Shown piece by piece: positions 52,105 through 61,545 of a stretch of 64,000 bases of DNA. Position 1 is the first letter of the stretch, and each line of letters opens with the position of its first letter. The stretch comes from Bauldia sp963759235 (GTDB lineage: Bacteria; Pseudomonadota; Alphaproteobacteria; Rhizobiales; Kaistiaceae), in NCBI GenBank assembly GCA_963759235.1, contig CAVWYO010000005.1:434001-498000 (forward strand), read 5' to 3'. The notes beneath the pieces are model-generated. The model was not told where the DNA came from. It worked only from the letters and a program-made list of their open reading frames with translations, and ran no database searches. Position numbers and translations under genes: made by a program.

Positions 52105-53511
52105 ATGGTCAAGATCAAAGGTACCAACCATCACGACGTGCTCAAGGGCACGAGCGGCCACGATCTCCTTCTGGGTCTCGGTGGCAACGACATCCTCAAG
52201 GGTCTCGCCGGCGATGACGTCCTCAGGGGTGGCTCCGGCAACGACTTCTTCTACGGCGGCGCTGGTGGCGACAGCTTCGTCGGCGGCTCCGGCGTCGACA
52301 CGGTGTCCTACGCCACCTCGAAGGAGAAGGTCGTAGTCGATCTCGGCGCGGTCATCGTTGAGTACGGCGCTGCCGGCGACACATTCTCCGGAATCGAGAA
52401 CCTCGTGGGCAGCGCCGACAACGACTACCTCGCCGGCAATGCCGCCAACAATCGGCTCAGCGGCGGAGCGGGCTACGACACGCTGAAAGGCGGCGACGGC
52501 GATGACGTGCTCTATGGCGGCAAGGGCTGGGACACCATGTACGGTGGCGCCGGAGCCGATGCATTCTACGGTGGAAATGGTTTCGATTCGGTCTACTACA
52601 CTGGCGAAACCAAACGAGTGAAAATCGACCTCAAGACCGGCGATGCCGGTGGTGCGGCGAAGGGCGATACATTCCATAGCATCGAGGTCATCGGAGTCAC
52701 CAATTTCGCCGATATCATCAAGGGCGACAAGGCCGACAACCAGCTTTATGGCAACGGCGGCCATGACCAGCTCTATGGCCGCGGCGGAAACGACGTTCTG
52801 GATGGCGGGGAGGGTGCCGACGAGCTCTACGGGGGCAGTGGGGACGACCGGCTGTTTCCCGGCAACGACCACGTGGGCGATGTCATCAACGGCGGCGCAG
52901 GAAATGACTGGGTCGATTACTTCTGGACCGGTCCGGAGGGCGTGCAGGTATTCCTCTCCATCAACGCCGCGCAATACGGTGCCGAGAACGACACTTTCAG
53001 CAGCATCGAAAACATCGCCGGCAGTAGCTACGCCGACACCATAAGCCCGGCCGACAATGGATGGGCCGACGGTGGGAAAGGCGACGACATTGTTATCGAC
53101 GCGGGGGGCACCGAGGTGCTGCGCGGCGGTGCCGGCGAAGACACCCTTACCGACAACTTCCTTGGTATCGGCGAAGACGGGAACAAGGATATCTTCGTGC
53201 TCGAGCCGGACAACGGACTCGACACGGTCGTCGGCTTCGACCAGGGACAGGACCTGTTCTGGCTCCCCGCCAACATGTTTAGTGACTTGATCTTCAACAA
53301 CCAGGGCCATCTTGTCGGGGGCAGCATCGTCAACAGCACGGCGCCGTCCGCGACGAACCCGTTCGCCCAGCTTCTCTATGACACCGACGATTCCATGCTC
53401 TGGTACGACGCCGACGGCACGGGCCCGATTGCACCGGTCGAGGTCGCCAAGATCGTCGGTTTCAATGGCCCCCTCACTACGTCCGATTTCGACGTGGTGA
53501 TGAACATCTGA
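52105..53511 (+). CDS. RTX calcium-binding repeat protein 2
   Basis: This 468-residue acidic protein has RTX nonapeptide blocks at about residues 9-64, 105-160, 207-270 and 320-350. They are separated by beta inserts of the D-T-V-S-Y ... D-T-F-S-G-I-E-N type (65-104 and 275-310 most clearly). The C-terminal 110 residues (F-V-L-E-P-D-N-G-L-D, L-L-Y-D-T-D-D-S-M-L-W-Y-D-A-D-G, S-D-F-D-V-V-M-N-I) form the expected type I secretion region. No protease or lipase motif is visible. It differs clearly from the first RTX protein in sequence, so it is not a simple recent copy. A GGGAACG site precedes the ATG. No type I exporter genes are nearby. Confidence 0.9.
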   Translation: MVKIKGTNHHDVLKGTSGHDLLLGLGGNDILKGLAGDDVLRGGSGNDFFYGGAGGDSFVGGSGVDTVSYATSKEKVVVDLGAVIVEYGAAGDTFSGIENLVGSADNDYLAGNAANNRLSGGAGYDTLKGGDGDDVLYGGKGWDTMYGGAGADAFYGGNGFDSVYYTGETKRVKIDLKTGDAGGAAKGDTFHSIEVIGVTNFADIIKGDKADNQLYGNGGHDQLYGRGGNDVLDGGEGADELYGGSGDDRLFPGNDHVGDVINGGAGNDWVDYFWTGPEGVQVFLSINAAQYGAENDTFSSIENIAGSSYADTISPADNGWADGGKGDDIVIDAGGTEVLRGGAGEDTLTDNFLGIGEDGNKDIFVLEPDNGLDTVVGFDQGQDLFWLPANMFSDLIFNNQGHLVGGSIVNSTAPSATNPFAQLLYDTDDSMLWYDADGTGPIAPVEVAKIVGFNGPLTTSDFDVVMNI

Positions 53512-53609
53512 CCGCGGCGGTGCGTCGGGAAACACGTCGGCCCGAGTTGCCGCACCTCCCGAAGCCGGCTTAAAAGACGGGACCGGCCAAGGGAGGGCGC
53601 CGGGACCGC

Positions 53610-55635
53610 ATGTTCCAGAAGATCCTGATCGCCAATCGCGGCGAGATCGCCGTCCGGGTCATCCGGACCGCGCGGCGGCTCGGCATCGCCACCGTCTCCG
53701 TCTATTGCGACGCCGATGCCGACGCGGTTCACGTCGAATACGCCGACGAGGCGGTCAATATCGGGCCGCCGCCGGCGTCCGCCTCCTATCTCGTCGTCGA
53801 CAACATCATCGACGCCTGCCGGCAGACGGGGGCGGACACGGTCCATCCGGGCTACGGCTTCCTCTCCGAACGTGCCGATTTCGCCGCGGCATTGGAAGCA
53901 GCCGGCATCATCTTCATCGGCCCCAATCCGCGAGCGATCGCCGCGATGGGCGACAAGATCGAATTCGAAGAAGCTCGCCGCGGCCGCCGGCGTTTCGACC
54001 ATCCCAGGCCATATCGGGGCGATCGACGAAGAAGCGGAGGCGTTGGCGATCGCCGCCGACATCGGCTTCCCGGTCATGCTCAAGGCGTCGGCCGGCGGCG
54101 GCGGTAAGGGCATGCGGATCGCCCGCACCAGGGACGAGGTCGCCGAGGGCTTGCGGCTTGCCCGCTCGGAGGCGCGCTCCTCCTTCGGCGACGATCGCGT
54201 GTTCATCGAGCGCTACATCGAATCGCCGCGCCACGTCGAAATCCAGGTGCTCGGCGACAAGCACGGCAACGTCATTCATCTCGGCGAGCGCGAATGCTCC
54301 ATCCAGCGCCGCAACCAAAAGATCGTCGAGGAGGCGCCGTCGCCGGCGGTCGACGCGACGCTCCGCGCCGAGATCGGGGCGGAGGCGGTGGCGCTGGCCA
54401 AGGCCGTCGGCTACGATTCGGCGGGCACGGTCGAGTTCATCATGGATCCCGACCGGCGCTTCTACTTCCTCGAGATGAATACCAGGCTCCAGGTCGAGCA
54501 TCCGGTCACCGAACTGGTCACCGGCCTAGACCTGGTCGAAGAGATGATCCGCGTCGCCGCCGGCGAGCCGCTGCGGCACCGTCAGGACGACATCAAAATG
54601 AGCGGCTGGGCCGTCGAAGCCCGGGTCTATGCCGAAGATCCGCATCGCGGCTTCCTGCCGTCGATCGGCCGGCTCAGCCGCTATCGGCCGCCCGCCGAAA
54701 GCCGCAACAGCGCGACCGCCGTCAGGATCGACGGCGGCGTTATCGAAGGCTCGGAAATCTCGCTCTATTTCGATCCGCTAATCGCCAAGCTGATCACCCA
54801 CGGCCCGGACAGGGTCTCGGCCATCGACACGATGCAGAATGCCCTCGACCGGTTTCTCATCGACGGCATCGCCCACAACCTGCCCTTCCTCGCCGCTCTG
54901 ATGGAGCACCCGCGCTGGCGGAAGGGGCGGTTGTCCACCGGCTTCATCGCCGAGGAATACCCGGACGGCTTCTCGGCGCTTCGCCCTTCCGAAGCAACAC
55001 GTGATCGCCTGGCGATCGTGGCGCTCGCCATCGAACTCGCCCGCAGCGCGCGCCTGAAGACGATGCCGGGCCGACTGAACGGGGAGGGCGCCGCGATCCA
55101 CCCGGACTGGACCGTGCGGGTCGGACGGGAACGGGTCGCACTCGACCTGACTTCGCTCTCGACAAACTCGCCGGTGACCTTCGATGCGGTGATCTCCGGC
55201 GCCAATCAGCCACTGACCGTCGCCTCCGCCTGGCGGCCGGGCCAGCCGCTGTGGGTCGGCATGGTGGGCGAGATGGAGATGACGGTTCAGGTGCGCCCGG
55301 CGGTCGCCGGGGTGCGGCTGTCGTGGCGCGGTGTCGACGTCGTGGCGCGGGCCATGACGCCGCGCATTGCAGCTTTCGACGCGCTGATGCCCGAGGAAAG
55401 GAGCTCCGACGCGGCAACGGTTCTCCGCTGTCCGATGCCGGGACTGGTCGTCTCGATTCTGGTCGAGGCGGGCCAGCTGGTCAGCGCCGGCACGCCGCTC
55501 GCCGTCGTCGAGGCGATGAAGATGGAGAACATCCTGCGCGCCGAACGCGAGGCGACGGTCGTCAGCGTCAACGTCAAGCCCGGCGACGTGCTCGCCGTGG
55601 ACGCCGTGATCATGGAGTTTGCGGCCGAGCAGTGA
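53610..55635 (+). pseudogene. pccA: Propionyl-CoA carboxylase biotin-containing alpha subunit, frameshifted
   Basis: Reading continues from 53610 in one frame to about 53965 and then in the next frame to 55635. An extra T in the GAATTC at 53961-53966 breaks the expected K-I-E-S-K-K-L-A-A segment. With that base removed, the product is 674 residues: biotin carboxylase (K-I-L-I-A-N-R-G-E-I-A-V-R at the start, ATP-grasp loop G-G-G-G-K-G near 163), an intermediate domain, and a biotinyl domain with the modified lysine in E-A-M-K-M-E-N. The closing V-I-M-E-F-A is typical of PccA. It carboxylates propionyl-CoA with PccB, which is not in the window. The shift could be a real mutation or a sequencing error. 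Confidence 0.85.
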
Positions 55636-55727
55636 CCGCCGGAGGATGACCGGGATACCGCGCCAAGCGGTGCGGGGGTATGATCGACGACGGCGGCGGG
55701 CTAACGGTCGCATTTTGGGAGGACGCT

Positions 55728-56390
55728 ATGGCGCTTTTCGCAATCGCAATTCCAATTCTGGCGGGCAAGACAAAGGAGTTCGACGCTTTCATCGCCGAAC
55801 TAACCGGCGCACGGAAGGCGGAGTTCGTCGCTAGCCGGAAGCGCTTGGGTGTGCGCGAACGCACCTTCCACCAGCACACGCCGATGGGCGATCTTGTCGT
55901 CGTCACCCTTGAAGGCGACGACCCGGCCGGCGCCTTCGCCAGATTTGCCGAAGGGGCCGATCCCTTCACCCAATGGTTCAAACAGAAGGTGATGGAGGTT
56001 CACGGCGTCGATCTTAGTGCGCCACCTCCCGGGCCTATGCCGAAGCAGATCGCCGAACTCGGGGGCGTAGCCGAGCCGGAGCCTCCTGGGTCGGCAGGAG
56101 GGGTGGCGAGCCGATCAGCCCTGCCGACCATGCCCTTGCGTCTACTCGGAAAATCCGCTCGACTTGCACGGCGGGGGCAATTTGCCGACGTGGCGCGACG
56201 CCGCAGTCGGCGTCGGGCAAGGGGGCGGCCATGGCGAGCGATACGAATGCGTCGACCGGCGGAGGCACGGCATGAGCTACGGCGATCGCTTCATGGTCAA
56301 GCCCGGGTCGGCGGTGACCCTCGGCAAGATCGACCCGGCATTCACCGGGGAAGACGAGAACCACAAATCCGCCCTCGCCCAGATCGATAA
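55728..56390 (+). CDS. Small conserved alpha/beta protein with read-through 3' end
   Basis: The first 108 residues (to about 56052) form a recognisable small conserved protein: M-A-L-F-A-I-A-I-P-I-L-A-G-K, R-K-R-L-G-V-R-E-R-T-F-H-Q (about 40-52), and the closing H-G-V-D-L-S-A-P-P-P-G-P-M-P. Relatives end within a few residues of this point. Here the frame continues another 120 codons of Arg-rich, non-native sequence to 56390, overlapping the PPK2 gene by 119 bases. A TAG in the next frame at 56068-56070 suggests that one inserted base removed the true stop. A GGGAGG site supports the start. Function unknown. Confidence 0.6.
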   Translation: MALFAIAIPILAGKTKEFDAFIAELTGARKAEFVASRKRLGVRERTFHQHTPMGDLVVVTLEGDDPAGAFARFAEGADPFTQWFKQKVMEVHGVDLSAPPPGPMPKQIAELGGVAEPEPPGSAGGVASRSALPTMPLRLLGKSARLARRGQFADVARRRSRRRARGRPWRAIRMRRPAEARHELRRSLHGQARVGGDPRQDRPGIHRGRREPQIRPRPDR

Positions 56391-57114
56391 GGATCGCGAA
56401 CGGCTCGCCGCCCTGCAGTACCTGATGTATGCGGAGGACAAGCATTCACTGCTGATCGTGCTGCAGGCGCTCGACGCCGGCGGCAAGGACGGCACCGTCA
56501 ACCACGTCGTCTCGGCGATGAATCCGCAGGGCTGCTCGGTGGCGAATTTCAAGGCGCCGACGCCCGAGGAACGGGCACACGACTTTCTGTGGCGGGTCCA
56601 TCCCCATGTGCCGCGCACGGGCCGCATCGCAGTGTTCAACCGGTCCCACTACGAGGATGTGCTGATCGTCCGGGTTCACAAGATGGTGCCGAAGGAGGTG
56701 TGGTCCGCCCGCTACGACCTCATCAACGCGTTCGAGGCGGGACTTGCCGGGAACGGCACCCGCATCCTCAAGTTCTTTCTCCACATCAGCCCGGAGGAAC
56801 AGCTCGCCCGCTTCAAGGCTCGCCTCGACGATCCCGGCCGCAACTGGAAGATCAGCGACGCCGACTACGCCGAGCGGCAATACTGGAACGACTACACTGC
56901 CGCCTTCGACGAGGCCCTGTCGCGATGCTCCACCCAGGAGGCGCCGTGGTTCGTCATCCCGGCCAACCACAAATGGTTCCGCAATCTGGCCGTCGCGCGG
57001 ATCATCGTCGAGACCCTCGAAGGGCTCGCCATGCAGATGCCCAAGCCGACGGTCGACCTCGCGGCGATCCGCAAGAAGTACCACGCCGCCGTGCTGGCGG
57101 AGAAAAAGCCATGA
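56272..57114 (+). CDS. PPK2-family polyphosphate kinase
   Basis: This 280-residue enzyme of the PPK2 family transfers phosphate between polyphosphate and nucleotides. It shows the Walker A-like motif L-D-A-G-G-K-D-G-T (about residues 64-72), the Walker B-like F-N-R-S-H-Y-E-D-V-L (about 120-129), and the family W-F-V-I-P-A-N-H-K-W segment near 226. It belongs to the short single-domain group that includes AMP- and ADP-phosphorylating members; the exact class is not assignable here. The start at 56272 matches family length. It lies 46 bases upstream of the permease gene. Confidence 0.92.
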   Translation: MSYGDRFMVKPGSAVTLGKIDPAFTGEDENHKSALAQIDKDRERLAALQYLMYAEDKHSLLIVLQALDAGGKDGTVNHVVSAMNPQGCSVANFKAPTPEERAHDFLWRVHPHVPRTGRIAVFNRSHYEDVLIVRVHKMVPKEVWSARYDLINAFEAGLAGNGTRILKFFLHISPEEQLARFKARLDDPGRNWKISDADYAERQYWNDYTAAFDEALSRCSTQEAPWFVIPANHKWFRNLAVARIIVETLEGLAMQMPKPTVDLAAIRKKYHAAVLAEKKP

Positions 57115-57160
57115 CGGCTCCGCCGGCGCCGGCGTGACCACCATTGCGCGGTGAGCCCGC

Positions 57161-58384
57161 GTGACCACGCTGACCTTCGTCGTCTTTCTGGTCGTCTATC
57201 TGGCGATGGCGCTCGGCGCCGTCCCCGGCTTCAAGGTCGATCGCGCCGGCGCCGCGCTGATCGGCGCGCTCGTGCTGCAGATGACCGGGGTCATCTCCAC
57301 CGAAAAGGCGTGGCAGTCGGTCGATTACCCAACCATGGCGCTCCTCTTTGGGCTGATGGTGGTCTCGGCCCAGTTCACCATGTCGGGTTTCTACACGGCG
57401 GTGACGAAACAGGTGGCGGCGATCCACGTCGGTCCGCAAACGCTCCTCGCCGTGGTCATCGTTACGGTGGGGACGCTGTCGGCCTTCCTGACCAACGATG
57501 TCGTCGCGGTCGCCATGGCGCCGCTTCTCGTCGACGGCTGTCAGGCGCGGCGGCTGAACCCGGTGCCCTATCTCCTCGCTCTCGGTTTCGCCGCCAATGC
57601 CGGTTCGGTGGCGACGATCATCGGCAGCCCGCAGAACATCATCGTCGCCGAGCGGCTTCAGCTGCCCTTCATCGCCTATACGCTGGCGACGATCGTCCCG
57701 GCGCTGTTCGCCATGCTGGCTATCTGGCTGATCCTCGTCCTTCTTTATCGTCGAGCCTGGGCGGCCGGTGACGCGGTTGGCGGAAGCCCCGCCAAACCGG
57801 TGCCGTTCGACCGGGTCGAGGCGGGCAAGGGCATGATCGTCGCGCTCGTCGTGCTTGCCGCCTTCGTGTTCACCGATATCTCACGCGCCCAGGTAGCGCT
57901 CGGCGCAGCCGGCATCCTCCTCATCAACCGCCGTTTCGCCTCGCGCGACATGATGCGCGAGATCGACGCGAGCCTCCTGGTGATGCTGTTCGGTCTGTTC
58001 ATCGTCAACGCCGCCTTTGCGGCGACCGGCCTGCCGGACCGGCTGATCACCCATCTCGCCGATGCCGGCGTCAGGCTGACCGACCGCGACTGGCTGTTCG
58101 CCATCACGGCGGTTGCCAGCGATGTCGTCGGCAACACGCCGGCGGTGATCCTGCTCGCGCCTCACATCGAGGGCGCCGCCGCCGGCGTCGCGGTGACGCT
58201 GGCGAGCGCGTTGTCCAGCAATCTGGTCGTCTTCGGTAGCCTTGCCACGATCATCGTCGTCGAGGCGGCGAAGGAGAGGGGGATCGTCATCAGCTTCGCC
58301 GAGTTCTCCCGGTCCGGCGTGCCGATCACGGCGATTACGCTCGCCTTTGCCTTCGGCTGGGTGATGCTCGGCGCCGGGGGCTGA
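57161..58384 (+). CDS. SLC13/ArsB-type anion permease
   Basis: This 407-residue inner-membrane protein with about ten to eleven helices is of the ion-transporter superfamily (SLC13, ArsB, NhaD). T-L-S-A-F-L-T-N-D-V-V-A-V-A (about residues 105-118) and N-A-G-S-V-A-T-I-I-G-S-P-Q-N (about 147-160) form the two characteristic helix-hairpin motifs. Likely substrates are phosphate, sulfate, dicarboxylates or arsenite. The preceding PPK2 gene makes an anion such as phosphate plausible, but that is inference. The start at 57161 is a GTG, 46 bases after PPK2. Confidence 0.88.
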   Translation: MTTLTFVVFLVVYLAMALGAVPGFKVDRAGAALIGALVLQMTGVISTEKAWQSVDYPTMALLFGLMVVSAQFTMSGFYTAVTKQVAAIHVGPQTLLAVVIVTVGTLSAFLTNDVVAVAMAPLLVDGCQARRLNPVPYLLALGFAANAGSVATIIGSPQNIIVAERLQLPFIAYTLATIVPALFAMLAIWLILVLLYRRAWAAGDAVGGSPAKPVPFDRVEAGKGMIVALVVLAAFVFTDISRAQVALGAAGILLINRRFASRDMMREIDASLLVMLFGLFIVNAAFAATGLPDRLITHLADAGVRLTDRDWLFAITAVASDVVGNTPAVILLAPHIEGAAAGVAVTLASALSSNLVVFGSLATIIVVEAAKERGIVISFAEFSRSGVPITAITLAFAFGWVMLGAGG

Positions 58385-58399
58385 GCGGCGTCGGCGGCT

Positions 58400-59617
58400 T
58401 CAGGAAGAAGCGATCAGCTCCGCGAGCTGCGAGGCGGTCCACGGCGCAATGGAGTATTTGCCGGTGTCGACCGAGAGATAGGTGCCGACCCGTCGCAATC
58501 CGATCCGATCCCGCCGATGCAGGCTCGCCCGAGGATCGGCGAGCGAGCCCTTTCCCAGCGCGAAAACCCAGCCGCCCTCCAGCCGCCACTCGACCGTCTT
58601 TGCCCAGATGCCGGTCGCCCACGGCAGGTGAGACGCCAGGCCTTCGATGATCGATTTGGCGACCGCCGCGGCGCCCGCGGCATCCGGTTCGGTCACCTGT
58701 GGCGGATCGACGCCGTTTCCCTCGGCCGCCAGTCCGGCCGGGTACCAGGAAAGATAAAGGTCGCGACCGTTGTAGTTCTTCACGTCGCCGAAGGGACCGG
58801 TGGCGACGACCACGCTCGGGACGTCAAGCGCCTCTGAGGTTCTCACGAACAGCGAGCGCCGGTACCGATGGGACCAGCCCGGCTCCGGCGCCAGGCCGAG
58901 CGCGGCGTCGATCGCGAGTCGGCCTTCCCAGAGCGCATTGACCACGAAGTCAAACGGTCCCCGCGCGCCTTCGGCGGTATCGACCGTCCACCGACCGGCG
59001 ACGGTCGGCTGGTGCGGACGCACGCGCGTCACCCGGCTGCCCATGGCCAGCTCGATCCGCGGCTCCGCCGCCAGCGCCGCCACGAAACGGTCAGCGATCC
59101 GGTTCGTCGACACTGATCGCTCCGGTACGCGAAAGCCGGCGACGATGAAGCGGTCGTCGGCGAGTCCGGCGAGTTCCCGCGGCGAGAGCCTTTCAAGCCC
59201 GTGCGCCCACCCACCGCCGAGGTAGCGATCCGCCATCGGCGCGTCGCGGACCAGATCGGTGACCGCCGTGAAGTATCGCGCCATCGCGTCGGGAGTCACG
59301 ACCGAGTCACGGTGAACGACATAGACATCGCCCTCTTTGGTGACGGCATGGGCCGGCAGCGGGCCGATCAGCCCCTCGACCAGATCGTTGAAGGCAAGGC
59401 CGCCGGGCATGAGCCGCCGCGCCGTCTCGAGGGTCGGATCGGCGGAGTAGAGATAGCCGAGGTGGATTTTTCCCTCGTTCCACCGGCTGGCGCGCGAAAA
59501 CGGTTCGGCTGCCTGGTCGAACAGCGTCGAGGCGATGCCTCGGCGGGCCAGGAAGAGGGCGGTGGCGCTGCCCATGATCCCTGCGCCGAGGATGGCGACA
59601 TGCCGCCGGGCCGCCAT
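58400..59617 (-). CDS. FAD-dependent oxidoreductase (DadA-like)
   Basis: This 405-residue flavoprotein is of the DAO/glycine-oxidase superfamily. The FAD-binding G-A-G-I-M-G-S motif is at residues 11-17, followed by the family E-G-K-I-H-L-G-Y (about 47-54), and the C-terminal region ends K-Y-S-I-A-P-W-T. It oxidises an amine or hydroxy acid; the substrate is not readable. The start at 59617 is preferred because the open frame upstream overlaps the glycosyltransferase gene. It is the third gene of the leftward FdtA-like/GT2/oxidoreductase operon (76-base gap). Confidence 0.85.
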   Translation of the reverse strand: MAARRHVAILGAGIMGSATALFLARRGIASTLFDQAAEPFSRASRWNEGKIHLGYLYSADPTLETARRLMPGGLAFNDLVEGLIGPLPAHAVTKEGDVYVVHRDSVVTPDAMARYFTAVTDLVRDAPMADRYLGGGWAHGLERLSPRELAGLADDRFIVAGFRVPERSVSTNRIADRFVAALAAEPRIELAMGSRVTRVRPHQPTVAGRWTVDTAEGARGPFDFVVNALWEGRLAIDAALGLAPEPGWSHRYRRSLFVRTSEALDVPSVVVATGPFGDVKNYNGRDLYLSWYPAGLAAEGNGVDPPQVTEPDAAGAAAVAKSIIEGLASHLPWATGIWAKTVEWRLEGGWVFALGKGSLADPRASLHRRDRIGLRRVGTYLSVDTGKYSIAPWTASQLAELIASS

Positions 59618-59693
59618 GGCTGCTACCGCGCCGATCGGGACGGTGGGCGACGCACGGAGGATCGATCGATGCACGAAGCAGGCATGGAGGCGC

Positions 59694-60908
59694 TCAACCT
59701 TGCCGGTTCTTGGCGTCGACGGCCGCCTGCAAGCGCTTCGCTTGGCGGACGAGGAGACGACGGGTCGCCGGGTAGCCCTGCGCATCCAGGACCTTCGAGA
59801 GCAACCACCACGCTCTCGGCCTGTCGGGTTCGAGGGCAGCGACGCCGGCAAACCTCGCCAACGCTGCCTTGGTGTCTCCGCGAAGAAGCGCAGACCGCCC
59901 GTCGTCGAGGAGCAATTTCCTGTATTCGGTCAAAATGAGGTCGCGCGGGGTCGGATCGATCGTATCAACCAGCCCGGGGAGCGACAGGTCGGCGAAAGCC
60001 GGGTAGATCTCTCCTCCATCGGCCGGGATTTCCACGCCTGCCCGTTTCTCGATTTCCCGGACGTGACGCATGACAAGCAGGTACACGCAAAACAGCAGCA
60101 AGCGTCGTTCGGGGCCAGGCTGAGTTGCGGCGTTCACAATCTTTATCGTCGGAGGCATCAGAGCCCGAAAGGCTTCGAGAAGCCGCTCGACGGGCAACCG
60201 CCACCATCCCTTGACCAGGCCGCCTTCGCGCTCAAACCAATGCTTGTAGAGGGGCGCCGTAACGGCGAGCATCGGCCCGGCCGCGAGGAGTTCCATCATG
60301 TATATATGGTTGACCCAGAAGCCGGCCTCGGCGTCGGCGAAGAGACGAAGTCCGTCCGTGAGCAGCCTGCTTCGTGTCAGGGCGCGGAGGGGCATGCCGC
60401 GGTCGCGGGAGATGAGAAGCGTTATCAGACGCTCCACGGCCGTACCCTCGAAGCTATGGGCAGGGCTCGAGGTACGGCGGCCGGCAGAACCCGGCTCCGC
60501 GCCGAAGAAATCAACCGTGCAATAGGCGCTTATGGCGTCCGGTCGCGCCAGCAGCGGCTTCAACAACTCCTCGGCATAGGTCGGCTCGATGATATCGTCG
60601 TGGAAATAGAGGAAGAAGAATTCCGTATCGACCCGGTCGAGCAGGAAGTTGACGTTCTTCGCCCAGCCTTGCCGCTCCGACTGGGCGAAGACCTGAATCC
60701 GAGAGTCGTCGCGCGCGTGCTTCTGGCAAATAGCAACGGTGTCGTCCGTCGACAGGTCGATGGAGACCAGAATCTTCAGGTTCGCATGGGTCTGTCTGCG
60801 GGCGCACCAGAGCGTACGGTCGATGAAGGCCTCGGCCTGATAGGCCGGTATGCAGACCGTCACGTCTGGCGCGGTCGGCGGACCGGATCCGGGCGCCGTG
60901 TCGCTCAT
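59694..60908 (-). CDS. Family 2 glycosyltransferase
   Basis: This 404-residue protein has an N-terminal GT-A domain (about residues 15-230) with the opening V-T-V-C-I-P-A-Y-Q-A-E. A helical C-terminal region follows that ends in a TPR-like stretch (A-A-L-A-R-F-A-G-V-A-A-L-E-P-D-R). The nucleotide-sugar metal motif is F-H-D-D near residue 102. It transfers a sugar from a nucleotide donor, probably to a surface glycan or lipid. The frame is open far upstream, but the ATG at 60908 overlaps the FdtA-like stop by four bases, which indicates coupled translation. Confidence 0.87.
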   Translation of the reverse strand: MSDTAPGSGPPTAPDVTVCIPAYQAEAFIDRTLWCARRQTHANLKILVSIDLSTDDTVAICQKHARDDSRIQVFAQSERQGWAKNVNFLLDRVDTEFFFLYFHDDIIEPTYAEELLKPLLARPDAISAYCTVDFFGAEPGSAGRRTSSPAHSFEGTAVERLITLLISRDRGMPLRALTRSRLLTDGLRLFADAEAGFWVNHIYMMELLAAGPMLAVTAPLYKHWFEREGGLVKGWWRLPVERLLEAFRALMPPTIKIVNAATQPGPERRLLLFCVYLLVMRHVREIEKRAGVEIPADGGEIYPAFADLSLPGLVDTIDPTPRDLILTEYRKLLLDDGRSALLRGDTKAALARFAGVAALEPDRPRAWWLLSKVLDAQGYPATRRLLVRQAKRLQAAVDAKNRQG

Positions 60909-61351
60909 GCCGTTGCCCGAGGATCGTCGATCGGGTCGTCCGCGTAGTCGGCCGGATCGTAAGGGGTGCTGGCCAGAACCAGGAGGACGCTGTCTGGCAG
61001 GACGTAGGTCTGCTGCGCCCAGACGTCGACGTCGGTCATCAGGCCGCTCTCGCCGGGCATGAGGCACACGGAATGCACCTCGCCCTGATAGCGGAGCAAG
61101 ACGTCGATCTTGCCGGAGAGGCAAACCAGAAGGTGCTGACCGCGTCGGTGGCGGTGACGCCCGCGGACCGTACCGGGCGGAACGTCGCGGACAACGAAGA
61201 CCCGACGCGGCGCGAATGGCAGTTCCGAGAATTCGAACGGGATGAGGGTTCCCCTTTGGTCCACCTTCTGCGTCAACGCGTAGATGGCGGCCCGCCCGCC
61301 AAGCAATGTCTCCGTGGGTGGGTTGGCTGGCATCGGGGAGATGGCGTCCAT
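60905..61351 (-). CDS. FdtA/WxcM-like sugar cupin (putative dTDP-sugar ketoisomerase)
   Basis: This 148-residue cupin resembles FdtA/QdtA, dTDP-4-keto-6-deoxyglucose 3,4-ketoisomerases, and WxcM-like domains. The conserved R-G-R-H-R-H-R-R-G-Q-H segment (about residues 62-72) contains the active-site histidines, and P-F-x-x-R-R-V-F-V-V-R-D-V-P lies just before. The frame has two early ATGs at 61351 and 61333. It is the first gene of the operon with a GT2 and an FAD oxidoreductase. The dTDP-sugar genes it would need (rmlA, rmlB, an aminotransferase) are not in the window. Its isomerase role is therefore an inference. Confidence 0.8.
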   Translation of the reverse strand: MDAISPMPANPPTETLLGGRAAIYALTQKVDQRGTLIPFEFSELPFAPRRVFVVRDVPPGTVRGRHRHRRGQHLLVCLSGKIDVLLRYQGEVHSVCLMPGESGLMTDVDVWAQQTYVLPDSVLLVLASTPYDPADYADDPIDDPRATA

Positions 61352-61545
61352 GGTTCAAAATGTGGCGGTGGGCGCCCGCGACATGAGGGGAATGAAGGGG
61401 CGGCGTCGCTCTCTTAGCGCGGCGGACCGGTATTGTGAATTGCCGCCGAAACTGCACGCTGCGCACGTGGCTCAACCACGATATCTTGACCGCTGGACGG
61501 GCTGACCTCAAAGATGGGCGTGCCTTAGCCGCGCGGAGGAACCTG

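Noticed and set aside
49188..53609. Type I secretion genes next to the RTX proteins
   Set aside because: No ABC exporter, membrane-fusion protein or TolC-like gene occurs in or near the locus.
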